This document shows positions 22,176-34,219 of a stretch of 64,000 nt of DNA, one piece after another. Below the pieces are notes generated by a model, which was given only the letters and a program-made list of their open reading frames with translations, searched no databases and had not been told where the DNA came from. The position numbers and the translations under genes were made by a program. The stretch spans positions 310,001-374,000 of the forward strand of contig JBAJFG010000495.1 in NCBI GenBank assembly GCA_037903475.1, in the 5' to 3' direction. The stretch comes from Ancylostoma caninum. Its lineage: Eukaryota > Nematoda > Chromadorea > Rhabditida > Ancylostomatidae. The number at the start of each line of letters is the position of its first letter. The stretch's first letter is position 1.

Positions 22176-23094
22176 ACAGGGTATGCCATAAGTTCTTGCA
22201 CACTATATTTAGTACCACCGTAGGAGGAATTCAATGTAATGGCATGATCTCTGTGCCCGCATTGAGCCAGGTCAATAGCAACTTAAATAACCGATAAGAT
22301 CGGGAATTTGTCAACATTTGCTTTTTTAGCAACTCAAAGTCGAGTGGGAGAGGCACCCATCGAGGCACGGTGGTGTTTCTTATCTCGATCCTCCCAAAGC
22401 TCCTCCTCAGGTTCATGGTACGAGCTCAAGCTTCTGTATAATGTAGCACTTGATTTGCCCTTCAGCAACTTTGCAATGCGACAATACATCGGATTCAGAT
22501 TAGTGCTGCATGAGAGTTAGATCTCAGCACAGGATTTCCGCCGCGCACAACTCCAGTAGAGGCACTTGCTCCATGAGCAGATTTTGAGTCCTTCTGAAAC
22601 GTTTCGCTTGGGCTATGCAATATCAGTTTAGTGCAGCAAGGCCTCTTCTCACCTAAAATGCTGCTCAAATAAGACTGAGCGTGACGTTCATGTTGTGAAC
22701 CACAAAAATCTAAGAAAATTTGCTCTGACCGGGCATCTTTTCAGAAACATTATGAAATTCTTGAAGGAAGAGCGGAATCGGAATTCCGTATTCACCCCAG
22801 AATTCTCCAACGCTTTCTACATCTATTACATTTTTCTGATGGAAATAGAACATCTCTGTTCTGAAGAGCTCCTCCAGTTCTAAGATGACATCGTTGCTCC
22901 GTGCCACGATGGGTGTGCCTCCCACTCGACTTTGAGCTGTTACAAAAGCAAATGTTGACAAATTCCCGGTTTATAGGGTATTTAAGTTGCTATTGAGTTG
23001 GTTTAGTGTGGCCATTGAGGTCATGCCATTACATTGAATTCCTCTGCTGTGGTGGTACTAAATATGGTATGCAAGAACTTATGGCGCACCCTGT
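22176..23094 (+). mobile_element. Long-TIR Tc1-like non-autonomous element, copy 2
   Basis: The ends are ACAGGGTATGCCATAAGTTC (preceded by GT) and GAACTTATGGCGCACCCTGT. Inverted similarity runs about 190 bp inward: TCAACATTTG at 22311 pairs with 22949-22958, and the paired coordinates sum to 45269-45270. The interior shares sequence with copy 1 at 5767-6394 in opposite orientation. No transposase is visible. The interior frame at 22695-22883 has a peptide-level match to copy 1, which may reflect only DNA similarity. Confidence 0.85.
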
Positions 23095-25087
23095 TACCTA
23101 AGATACTTCTGTATTCTATTCTGCTAGCTGAAACTGAACATTACGTCACCAAAGGTATACTCACAGTTGGGAAAATTCACCTTTGGTGCAGATTCCCAAA
23201 GAAAGACGAGAACATTCTACTCTCTAGTTTAGTGAGTAGTTATGTAATTAGCCAGCCCATTCTTCTAGAGAAAAAAAAAGCAAGGAACTCGACCTCGGTT
23301 TCGCGCAGCATCAAGGAGGCAGCATTAAGAAGACCATTTCAAGTAAGGCAACCTGCAAACAAACTGAAATGCTACACGAACCTCGCTAGGAACGGAGAAT
23401 GGAGAGGAGGGAGATTTCCGTTGTTGTTCCTGAAAGAATGGCCTAAATTGTTGATAAGAGGTTGCTGCATGGAAATCCAAACGAAAGTAAGAAACAACAT
23501 TAATATGCGCAACAAGAGCTAACAACTCCCTGCGCGAGAGAGGGCAAAGCTCTTAGGAAAAAAACGCAACAAAATTTTTGACGTCTTAGAGGTATTTTTT
23601 GAAGCTCTACATTTAGGATTTTAGAAAACAGGACCTTTCGAGGCAAAATCGAGAAGATTCGATCAGATTTCCTGGGCCAGAACACTAGAGTCAGTCCTTA
23701 GAATTCCTGGGAAAAATCCAAGGAAAAAGAGACGAAATACAAGAAAATTAAAGAATCTAGGAAAAACCAGAGGACGACACAGATGTCTACGGGGCAATGC
23801 ATAACCATGAGTTCCTAAATATTTTAATTCAGACTAAAACAATTCCTTCAGATGTTAGTGGCCTTAAAACTAGTGTAAACGGGCAAGAGGTTAAACCATG
23901 GTGTCGATGTCTGAGAGAAGGACGTTTGCATGTTCGATGTCGAGGAAAACTACTTCTAGACCACTTGTGCTGATCAATAGGGAGAGTTTTATAGGTCTCA
24001 TTGTTCACCGTCTTAGAGTACTTTCATATTATACATGATTCCATCACTGTTTGGCAAATCGATGCTTCGCTAATTTTCTTTGTAGTTTTAGTAAAAAAGA
24101 AGTTGTGAATTTCAAGGAAAATCCGTGGGAGAACGTTTTGTCGCAAGAAACGCGAGAGCAGTTCATTAAATTCCATCTAGTCTATAGTATTTAAAGTAGA
24201 TATTTCATGATTTCATTAGGCCTTCCAAATAGTACTACACTATATTTTTAGAAATTGAGCAAATGTTGGGGAAGGCAAAATATTTAATCCGGAGTTTTAT
24301 TTCGTTTCTATCGCAATGTAGGTGGGAATATGAAGAAAAATTACATAAAAACAGTATATGAAACTTTCTAAGGCGACTACCGCATGCAGCATTGACTTTT
24401 CCTCCGATCTCAGGTAGAATGAGCTATAGGAATAACCCGTGAGCTAAATTAAGAGGAAAATGACTAGATGTTCAATAACGTACTCTTTTAAGAAGATGAG
24501 CTCAGCTTGGCTAACGACCGCTAGCTCTGTAGAAGTTATGATAGGGCAAAACTGAAGCTCTGGAACGTTTTCTGGTGTTTGGAGAAATGCTTACTGTCTC
24601 AACTTCCAGCCTTTCCCCCCTACATCCACTTGGAGGAGTGCTTTCCCCGAAGTTCCGATACAGTGTCTGGAGTGTCATTCCAGCCTTTCTTTTCTCTCGG
24701 AAGGGCACTTTCTCCTTATGAAGGTGACTGAGAGCTTGACTCATCTATTCTTTAGTGAGCATGTGCTCCGCTTTGCTGCCTCAATGACTCACCGTTGAAA
24801 GCTCAACCAAGTTTGAATCTGCTTAGGGAAACTGTAGAATAAACAGTGGAGCGTCAGAAAATTACCCATACAGCACTACTTTAGTGGTAAACCATACGAT
24901 ATACTAATAATATTTTACTGTCTATCCTGTTTCGCCTCGCCTCCCTAGACAGATGTCTGTATGAGGATAAAACCACTCCCGGAAGCTCCTCAGTAAGAGA
25001 GGAGTGGTTCCAATAAATTGAACCGTAATATTAGGTCGGGGATGCATAGCGCGTCTGGGGGGGGGAGTGAGTGTGGGGAAAAAGATC
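23095..25087. other. No supported gene; poly-G tract
   Basis: Several short frames lie on both strands (for example 23034-23522, which begins inside the Tc1-like terminal repeat) without motifs or good splice sites. A G run occurs near 25050-25059. Confidence 0.4.
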
Positions 25088-25275
25088 AAGGGGGTCAAAG
25101 AAAGATGTTATAGTGTGTTTCACGGAGAAACATATGCGGGAAGTCGCGCAGAAATTAGAGAATAAGAGAACGCGAGAAATAGTGCCGTATTCAGAAAGGC
25201 AGACGAGAAATGCATGTCACTGGCACGAATACTCAACTATCGTCGTTTTTGGAACGGACTATATTACTAATTGGA
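25088..25275 (+). repeat. Dispersed repeat family C, copy 1
   Basis: This copy begins TATAGTGTGTTTCACGGAGA and shares GAGAACGCGAGAAATAGTGC, GTATTC and CGTCGTTTTTGGAACGGACT-like blocks with the inverted copy at 29552-29727. The translated frames also match (TREIVPYS..., then Y[ST]..VVF.TDYI). This is either a non-autonomous element or a decayed coding fragment spread by transposition. Confidence 0.75.
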
Positions 25276-26051
25276 TGGAAAATTCAGAAATAAACGACTG
25301 AGAAATTTCTTTTTAGTACTACAATAATTATGGAATAACCACGCAAGGATGCACCAATATTTTAAAATTTGTAAACCACATTTCCATTTATGAAGTAGCC
25401 GTAACTTTCCCATTCTACCACTTTATTATCATTGCTTGGCGACAGCTCAACCATAACCTATAACAAGTCTCAAAAGCTGGCGGATGGACAAATTTCGAAA
25501 GAGTGCGTTCGAGAAACATCATCACTTGTCCGCTCTATCCACAAATAAAGCAGGAACTTGGCTAAAGAACTAGGTAAAAATCTGCATGGCATGCAGCACA
25601 GTATCACAGGAAAAAATTGCATAATATTTTTTCACGCATGACAAATCAAACAAATAATATGAAGCGGTGAATAGTTAAGTAAACAGCCAGATTAATATGT
25701 AAAGGGCCTAACGGCTGACAAAACCATTAGGATTCAGGGGTAGCAATTTTAACGGAGGGAAGAGAGAAAGGTGACTAAGCAATTTCACTTTTTGGTAAGT
25801 AAGGAATTTGGCGAATTTGCTTATTTTTATATGCAAAAAGGTGCCTTATTTCAAAACATAATAGAAATGTAAAATATTGTACTCCATACATTTGCATGAT
25901 ATTGTGACCTCTCCTCCCTTCAAGGTCTTGTTGCATCATGAGAAAGATGAGTAATCTCATACACATGAGCGTGGTTACCCATGGGAGGCAGCAGACAGCA
26001 GGCAGAGGTAACGTCACGCATGGGTAAAAATGCTGGTGGGTGCCAGAGCCG
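25276..26051. other. No supported gene
   Basis: A/T-rich. GGTTACCCATGGG at about 25973 and ACGCATGGGTAAA at about 26015 look like further degraded pieces of the GGTAAACGC MITE family described next. Confidence 0.4.
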
Positions 26052-26278
26052 GCATGCATCATTGAGGTTACTATGATAAACGTGTTAGGTCCACGAGGAT
26101 GTGTATGCGTGATCGAGATCACCCAGGGTAAACGCACCGTTTCTGTGCTAACGATGGGTAAATTCGCATGATGTTAACACGCTTACCTTGGGTAACCTTA
26201 ATAATGGATGCTGACCCAGGTAGATGGATAAATCGAGTACGTTGACATGCTTAACAAGGGTAACCTCAGTGATGCATC
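26052..26278. mobile_element. Nested MITE cluster of the 108-bp family
   Basis: The outer pair is GCATGCATCATTGAGGTTAC at 26052 against CTCAGTGATGCATC ending 26278. A second inverted pair lies inside: TGATCGAGATCACCCAGGGT at about 26110 against ACCTTGGGTAACCTTAATAA ending near 26205. It spans about 26103-26213, close to the 108-bp unit seen at 59286 and 63333. One member has evidently inserted into another. Confidence 0.8.
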
Positions 26279-28716
26279 CAGAGCCAAGAAGATAGGGAGG
26301 ATCGGTTTTTTCGTTTTGAGTTTTTTTTCTTCAAAAAAAACATTTCAAGCTTGGATTTATTGCATCTTTTTAACAAGTATTAGTAACTCTTTCAATGTGA
26401 GACATAAGTAAAGTACACAGAAAGTACAGTATGTGCGAATTCAGCGCTTCCATTGTGATGTGAAGAATCAATCAATGCAGGAATCAATCAACTTACTGGT
26501 TTTTTGAGCCAAAAAGTGATAATCTTGACCAAAGTAAGGAATAAAAGTTTCTGATATAAAAAATTAGAAGAGGAACAGCCTCCGACTCGGAACTCAGCTT
26601 TATATGGTGGGAAATTATGAAGAGAATAAAATCTGCTAGCTTTATAAGGCAAGCTGAGAACATGAGTGATCTTCGCTCCAGGATAGCCTGGATGGCCGCA
26701 TAATTGACTCAATTGAGCTGCACTGAGTTGCGGATGCATAAGTCAGGAAAATAGGCCGAGAGAAAACAATTAACCGGGGCAGTTATTCAGTGGACGATAA
26801 GCAGCGTCTCAGGGAAACATCGCTGGAAAATTCAATGATTCGGGGAACGGGAATGGCTCGGGAACGGCAAAATGTTTGAACAATGACAGTTAGTGACGAT
26901 TGTGTCCACAGCGGCAACGGCTACGGGCGACTGTGATAGACTTTACCGAGACGAGATGCGCTGCAGAAGTGGAGCTGCGGAACAACCGCTATGAGCCCCA
27001 GCTGATGTTGACTAGCTATACTAACCAGAGCGCAGTTATCTATTCAGTATGGACGACAATACCAGGCATTCAGCGCAGATCACACAATGCGAAATGGATC
27101 GCCTCCAGCAGCGTCGCCGGGCAGGTGACGGGGCTGCTCGTACAGCCCAGGGGTTGTACTAGGCATGCTTGCAGGCGCTAGTAGCGAATGCACATCTAGG
27201 GCATCTGTATCCCGAAATAGCTAGTCACGTACAAAAGCGCCAGGATCGATGGCGTCGATACGGCATCGCTTCCGCACTTGATGTGATGTGATTTCACACT
27301 GCTGATGGAAGCTTTTTGCATTCAAACTCTTCACTTTCAATATTTCCTCCGCCTCCACTGCCCTTTTAAGGAATAGGGGATCATTGGCCCCACTCAGGAT
27401 TAATGACTGTATAGGACCCCCAAGTAAGGCCCTATTTTGGTTTAAAAATAGGAAGCAGTAAGAACGACTATCGACTAAAACGAGCGGGTCGAATGGGCCA
27501 GCCAAATTTGCCCTAGGTGACAATAGCGCTGTGTAAATACGCCATAAAACAGCCAATGGGGTTTTTCCAATATTTTATGGGGCTGATTTCTCTAGTATTC
27601 TTTCTGAAGCATACTTTCTCGCCTAATTTCTTCCAAGAAAGTAATTTTCCTCCAAAGGTAGCCAAGATATAAGGCGGAATCAGCGCTATTCCATCATTCC
27701 ACGGCTCGAATACCAAATCTTAAGCTTCTTTTTTGATTTCTCGTGCTCGAAGTGCTTACAAAAGCACTGCTCGCCCCGAATAATTATTATCTTTTCAATA
27801 TGATTCCCAAGCACATCCAGAAGAAAAGGAACGAAAACATTTTAAAATATTGCAATCATACTAGGTGGTCTCAAAAATATTGGCCGTTTCCTTTGGCAAG
27901 GACGGAAACGGCAAAAGCAATCCCTGAAAGTGGGGAGCCACAGGAACCTTAGGGTTAGTTCATCTCTTTTTGTTGACCGGCAGAATCAGAAGAATGCAAA
28001 AATGGCAATCTGCTCCTAATTTTGGTGCAAACTTTGACATTAATAAAGGTTTAAAATTTGTGTGTGGATCTTCCAGCTTCTAGTTATGAATTCGTTAATC
28101 TCCATTACTGAATTGCAGCCATTATTTTGTGGACAATTCAATATCAACATTGAGAGAATTACTGATTCCACATGAAATGAAATCTCCACAACAGCTTCCT
28201 ACGTGGGTCCCTTGTTGATGTTTTCGAAGAGATGTTCACCAATGGCACATCTTGCAATGTTCTATTTATTTGGACAGCTGCATTAACTACTCCACTATCA
28301 GTGCTATTTTTGGTAACCAGACGAAATTTGGAGTGGATTTCTAGTGTAATCGTCAAGGTGACCCTATTAGGTAGGTACGGCATAGATCTGCGTACAGTGT
28401 TTATTCAAGACTGCGACTGAGCTCTGCCTCAGATCGAGTTATCCCACAAAAGTGGCCGTTCAGTTCTTGAAATTACCTTATAAAATGAAAAATGTAGTAT
28501 AACTTCTTATATAAATCTCATATAGGTCTACTCTTGACTGATTATTCTTGTTATGACTTTTTAAAACATTTATCATTACCCGTTTGCAATTTAAATCGAT
28601 ATTTTTACTGTTTTTATTTTAATTCCGGGACCTCAATGCGGCGGGGATGCCATCCTTTTTCGTCGCTCCCCCTCTTCCTCTCCCAGCCCCCTTTTCTTTG
28701 TCCGCTGCCGAGGTAT
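26279..28716. other. No recognised gene; two GC-richer blocks
   Basis: Block 26890-27190 is GC-richer, with a 93-codon plus frame (26900-27181) that has no motif I recognise. Block 27221-27556 has a 111-codon minus frame, also unrecognised. Both may be retroelement remnants because they lack splice signals. The rest is A/T-rich. Confidence 0.35.
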
Positions 28717-28995
28717 CAGAGGCGGACGCAGAAAGTGTGCGGGAGGGGGGGGGGGCGTGGGAAAAAAGTGGGGTCTTCGCCGTTTTGGGACCAGATGGAA
28801 AATAAAATTAATAAAAACCTTAATTATAACAATAAATAATTAATAAAAAATATATAAAAAATAATAATAGAAGTAAACAAATAAGAATGAAATTTTATAT
28901 AATTTTATATGTATTGCAAAGTAACTTCGAAAAATTTGGCGACCCATTCTCGGGATGGCGCTCCCCCCCCCGCTCCCTCCCTGCGTCCGCCACTG
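28717..28995. mobile_element. hAT-type MITE with 8-bp target duplication
   Basis: The ends CAGAGGCGGACGCAG and CTGCGTCCGCCACTG are inverted. They are flanked by CGAGGTAT (28709-28716) and CGAGGTAC (28996-29003), an 8-bp target duplication with one change. CAGTGGCGG-type ends plus 8-bp duplications are hallmarks of hAT elements. The 279-bp interior is A/T-rich and non-coding, with G-runs just inside both ends (about 28743-28753 and the complement at 28968-28977). Confidence 0.9.
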
Positions 28996-29003
28996 CGAGG
29001 TAC

Positions 29004-29551
29004 ATATATCTAAGGGGCAGGATCCATGAACGCATAACCAAGCAACACCAGGCTACCAAACCAAAACTCGCGTCTCTTAGCATTATGTCTACTCGATAAC
29101 CTATCTCACTAACCCCAACGTTGGCTTGAATCCCAGCCCAGCACAATTATTCCATCAGATGCTGTCTATGAACCTTCTACCTCCACATTCACATGTAGCT
29201 CACTCCATTGACTACGAAGTCAGCAAAACTGGGCAGATCAACAGAACTTACCAAGAGGACCGAGCTATGTAGTTTACAAGGAGATCAGAGGAAATTTAGC
29301 GGTCGAAAAGAGCCAATCTTTGGTCAAGAATAGTTTTTTCTGCACCCGCTTTTAGGAAAGCGCCCTAACCGCGATATTAGCACTTTCCCAACTATACATT
29401 TCTTCAACTAAATATACACCCGAATCATTTTTTTGTTTTTTTCCTGGATAAAAATACCCTGTTAAGTGCTAACACAATAGATCGACAAATCCGCCTTGTG
29501 AGTTATAACACCAGTTGTAAATAAATGAAAGTAATTACGCATGGAAATTCT
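29004..29551. other. No supported gene
   Basis: Short frames only. The GGATCCATGAACG motif at 29022 recurs at 35601, but the similarity is too short to call a repeat. Confidence 0.35.
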
Positions 29552-29727
29552 CATTGTCCACAGTATATAGTCCGTTTTAAAAACGACGATATTTGAGTAT
29601 TTGTGCCTATGGTCTCTATTTCTCGCCTTTCTCTTCGAATACGGCACTATTTCTCGCGTTCTCTCCTCCTCTAATATCTCCTCTAATATCAACTACGTTC
29701 CCCGGTGAAACACACTATATCTATATC
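29552..29727 (-). repeat. Dispersed repeat family C, copy 2
   Basis: Inverted relative to the copy at 25088-25275. On the minus strand it begins TATAGTGTGTTTCACCGGGG and shares GAGAACGCGAGAAATAGTGC. A short tandem GGAGATATTAGA duplication is present only here. Confidence 0.75.
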
Positions 29728-32597
29728 ACATATGGAAAACAAAGCAAGTTGAAGAAACTAAAGATTGTCAAGAACTAAAACTGGCAACAAAACACTTTCT
29801 CTTCAAAAATTGTTCCAAAAATTGATTACCGAAAAGAATTCTCTTTTGGAATCTTGTAAAAATTCGAAAATCTCCTAGATCTTTGAATCTCTTGTTTTAA
29901 AAGTCCCAAGGTCTAATAACAAGGCCCAAGGCCCATGATCAATGAATATTCCAGTTTATTTTCGACAAAAATTTTTGCCACTATCGAAAATTCAAATCAA
30001 GGCCAACTGATGGTTGACGTGGTGAGAATTGTGGAATTCTGAGGATTTGTGTACAGGTGACATAAGCACTAAAGTTGGAAATAAAATCGATTTTTCAACC
30101 TATTCTATGAAATGATTTATTCTCATTTATCACTTACAGTGTTCCTGCTCTTCAATGAACTATTAGCAGCCCTTTTCCGGTCCATTTCACGGCTCACAAA
30201 ATTTCCTGGCCACTTTCTCCCCATTCGCACCCATTAATTCTTTTTTTCACTTTTTTGCTGCACTTGATTGTGGTGTGTGCATCAATGAGCGTTACTCTTC
30301 GTGAAAAAATGAGCTATAATACGTCATCCTTGAAAAAGACGGCCGGATCAGTTGGCAAGAACCAGCTGTTGGCTTTCAACCATCTGAAGGGCACTAGGTC
30401 CTTTTCTCACACTGCCTTTTGGCAATTTTACTTTTATCGCACGATGAAAATTGCGGATTGTTGGCTCTCCATGATCGATGTGAGTTGATTTCACTCCTAA
30501 TTGTGGGAAATGTGCTATTTATTTCAAAAATCTCGTACTTTTCTATTTTTCAATGTGTATCCTTACCCGTTCTTTTTAATTCATCCTTCTTAATAGTGAT
30601 AGTAGGATTCTTCCAAAGGTAATGGCCAAGTGAGTCCCACGCTTGTATTTTGTGTTCTTTTTCTTAGCGAAGTGTGATTTCTGAGCCAAACTTGGGAAAA
30701 GCCTGGAAAACAACGAGCCCATGTCTGGAAAACCAGTCAGCGATGCATGGAAAGCGAACATTTACATAACTGGGAATCAACAACTCGCCGTCATTATTCT
30801 TTCTTGCCTTGGAAACTGGTTGTTTTTCTATTTTGTTGCTATGCTTCCGGATGCAAACTGCTTTTCCCAACGTTTTCCTATTGCATTTGTTCATTATTCG
30901 AGAGCAACTCCATGTATTGTAGCCAATTTTTTTGCTCGCCAGTCAGCATTTTTTCACCCTTGCCCCTCTAAAATATAAATGAAAACCTGTGTATTGCTCA
31001 TTAAATGAAGCAACACAAACTTGTAATAATCCATTTTTGTTTGGATGGTTTCCGGAATGAATCCAAACCGGGAAAGGGACTTCCCATGAAAAATCCTTTC
31101 ATGCTCCAATTTTTGCATTTCTTATTGCGCGTCGTTTCTGCACACTTGTTTTACTTATTTTTTGCGTTTATTTCTCCAAATAAGGTTTCGAAACAAGATG
31201 GTGTTCGAAAATTGTTGTTGCATGGGGTTTGAAATGGAAATTTGAACAAAATCAGCAAAGCGTTTGCTTTAGTTCACTAGTGAGTCTTGTAGTAAGGACT
31301 GCTTTGCACTTGCAGGAAAACAAAGAGACATCACCAACGTCCTGATCCGTTTGACTAGACGAACAGGGACAGCTGTCACGTAATCCTTCCTACCTTTCAA
31401 AAACGAACGAAGGTTTTATGATGAAAAAGCGTGAAGAGAGACCTGTGCCTTTTGAAGGCGACTTTGAAACCTTACTGAGAGTCCTGATAACTTGACAGCT
31501 CTACTAAACTCAAACTTCCTGATTCCCTAAGCTACATAATACAGGATGCGCCACAAATATTTATTTATTTATACACCCAGGTTGCACAAAAAAAACGAAA
31601 CAATGAAACATAGGTAGAATAGCTGCATCCGCATTCACCCTTGTGATACAGTGAAGATTTGTCCCAATCCGTGACGGGTCAACAGGTCAATATGGGTATC
31701 GGATAAATTTAACGCTCTGAATGGGGAAGCCATAATCTCGGGAAATCTCTGGGAAGGAATGTTAACTACTTTTGCAGGAACAATACCCTAGTTTTGATTT
31801 CTGATGTTATTCTATCAGTGTATATACACACAGGCTCTTGAGACTTCCAGAGAAGGTGTTGTCTGCGGAACGCAAGCACCTTCTCACCATCATTCTCAAG
31901 TTTTTGTAAAAAAAGCTCTCTTATGCTCATCAATGCTAATACATATGTGGTTCCTATAATATCATGCATTTGGTCTGGTAATCAAAAAGGTAGAGTCACC
32001 CGATGAGTCGAAGGTGGTAGGCCACTAACAGAAGTTGCCTGTACTAGGTTAAGTTCACGCACCTTCTTGAAGGGCCACAAATCTTGCGTGTCTGAACTTG
32101 TTGTGGTGCTAAGTGATAGCCATGGAACAATGGATTTAGAATTAGACTATGGTAAAACCCACGGGTGAAATGACATGAGCAGAAAGTAGAAGGTCCCGAC
32201 TGTAGGAAAAATTTGAGAAATCTCGAAATAAACTTGTCACTACCTGAAAAAATTCACAGTGCGGGGGCAGAACCCATCATTTTGGCGCAACCTGTGGGAG
32301 AAAGCGAATGATGGAAGGAAAATCTCATAGGTACTATTACGAGCGATTTTCTCAGCCTTTCAATTTTTTTTTAAATCAAAAATTGAGTTTTCCCAACCAA
32401 CTCCTATACTATCAATTGCGCAAGAAATTGCTCTTTACGCTACTCTAGAAAGTTGAGCATATGCCTTCAATAACACTCTGATAGAGACGAAAAAGTGTGC
32501 GCGCATCTATAATTTTACAGCCTAATATGTAGGTATTGAAAAACTCACCTTCTTTGGGTGAACCTCATTTTACGGTACTGAAATATTCAGGTTAGTA
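29728..32597. other. No supported gene
   Basis: Frames at 30255-31232 encode hydrophobic or mixed peptides without motifs or splice support. TACAGGATGCGCCACAAAT at about 31541 resembles a Tc1-like terminal repeat followed by an ATTTATTTATTT run, but I could not find a matching inverted end. Confidence 0.4.
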
Positions 32598-33850
32598 TTA
32601 GGTTGGTGCAAAAATAATGCGCGTTTTTCGTTGCTTCATCTTCGGTGCAGAAAACTTCCCGTGTTTCTTATCATCGGTTTGATAAATTGCACATGGTTTT
32701 GTAGCAAATTTCATGGCCTTTTCAAATATCTTATGCATTTTGAGCGGAGTTCATGTTTTTGGTGAATTTTTAGTTGTGGAACGAAATTTGCCAAAACAAG
32801 TTTTTTGCTAACTCACTTCAGCGAGCTAAAACTCGCCGGCATCGCAGCAGGAACCGCTCAAAATACCACCGTAGTTTTGGCGAAGGGACTATGAGCGAAT
32901 GTACTCCGCCGAGCTTGTTCCGGATTTTTCGGCTTGGTGTGCCTTGCTTCTAAAGTAAGGAATGAAATAGGTCTTCCTGGGGTTTGCGATCCCCAACCAC
33001 CCATTCGAAACAACATATTTGGTTTCGCAGAACTCGCCGGTGATTGTTGTCAGACAATCCCTCCCTTCAGTAAAAATGGGAGGATGAAAAAGCTCGAGGA
33101 GTCGATGTCGCGTGAACTGAACGTGTACCACATTGATCCTCATTGAGAGGTCTGCTTCGCGCATCTTTAGTGAAAAAATTGCGACCGAACAGTCTGTCGC
33201 TTAGTAACTAAATATGAAATATAGACCCTCTTCGGCAAAATGAGGTGTCATCACCAACAGCTGGACGAGGAGGATGCACTGAAACACACCCAGAAACCAA
33301 AGCAACACCAAAATAAGGTCACGGCGACTTTGTGGTGACCTGCTGCAAAAATTGCTCACCGCAGCTCAGTCATTCTTCCTAATCTGGTAAGTTACTTTTA
33401 AGATGTAAATAAAATAAATTAGAAACTTCACGGTGTGACCCCAGCGTTGCTCAATAAAATGGATTCTTCACTCCTACACGGCACCGTCCAGGCAGACCCT
33501 GCACGACAGATTCTTCACAGGTTGGAGCAACTGAGCTAGGAAGCTCGGACTCCTACATCATAATCAGCAAACTTCTCGCTCACCGATCATCACTTCCCCA
33601 AGATCCTGGACGACTTCTTCCTGGAGAATTTTCTCGAAAACTAAGGTGATACCAAAACTGCCCTCCGGAAGTTAGTCGATTCTAGAAGGTCCTATCAGAA
33701 ATGCACGGTAGTCGGAGAACAACTATCTTATTGCTAAAGATTTGCGGATTACAATATTTCTAAGCCTTTTGAAAAAGATCGATTTTGAAAGGAGTTATGA
33801 GGTTCGAAATCAAAGGCATGAAAACGCGCATTATTTTTGCACCAACCTAA
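32598..33850 (+). mobile_element. Full-length mariner relic with Hsmar1/bandit-like ends (copy 3)
   Basis: TTAGGTTGGTGCAAAAATAA starts the element after TA (32596-32597). The exact complement TTATTTTTGCACCAACCTAA ends it, followed by TA. Length 1253 bp. The TTAGGTTGGTGCAAAA end is typical of the mariner group that includes human Hsmar1 and the hookworm element bandit. The terminal repeats are nearly intact while the transposase is broken, so the ends could still be mobilised in trans. Confidence 0.93.
32815..33760 (+). pseudogene. Mariner transposase pseudogene (Hsmar1-like)
   Basis: On the plus strand the N-terminal domain is visible as ELKLAGIAAGTAQNTTVV near 32826. The linker reads NGRMKKLEESMSRELN (about 33080) and then EVCFAHL. 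The catalytic C-terminal part reads ILHRLEQLS and later SLTDHHFPKILDDFF (about 33575-33620). These correspond in order to the helix-turn-helix, WVPHEL-type linker and DDD catalytic parts of mariner transposases. Frameshifts and in-frame stops (for example after DPH at 33144) destroy the frame. The HDN motif is lost, and the last aspartate (TDHH) survives. It is clearly inactive. Confidence 0.85.
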
Positions 33851-34038
33851 TAAATACCTACGCCAAAGTTTCAATTAGTGCTTACGCTAGACTTCCACGT
33901 GGATGAATTTCTCTTTCAAGGAAAGACACGAGAGATCTCCGCATTTTACATTCTTATACTAGCTTGTGGACTTGGTAGTTCCTGAGAACCTGGAATGAAG
34001 AGGCTTGTCTGAGTGTCGTTTCCATAATCAGTTCGCAG

Positions 34039-34123
34039 ACGAGCAAAATGGTCAGTGAGAACTGAACAAAGAGGGATCTTTGATATAGTTTTAGATCACG
34101 ATGGAAGCAATGCTTTGGAAAAA
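34039..34123 (+). CDS. Possible exon with a strong GTAAGT donor
   Basis: A TTCGCAG acceptor ends at 34038 and a consensus GTAAGT donor starts at 34124. The open phase reads RAKWSVRTEQRGIFDIVL then DHDGSNALEK, which looks protein-like. I recognise no family. The same frame continues through the donor to a hydrophobic helix and an acidic tail (YLSFFSVILILTVIVIHVHL, then SSKNSDEENEE, stop at 34405). An unspliced short membrane-protein fragment is therefore the alternative. Confidence 0.3.
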
Positions 34124-34219
34124 GTAAGTACACGCCTGCTACATCATCTAACAGAGCAGAATTCAAAAAAAAAAGATTACGGACATAAGCTCTCCCTTTT
34201 TGTCTTGTTTCACGAAGAT

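Noticed and set aside
31541..31575. Third copy of the Tc1-like terminal repeat
   Set aside because: Only about 15 bases (TACAGGATGCGCC) match and no inverted partner was found.
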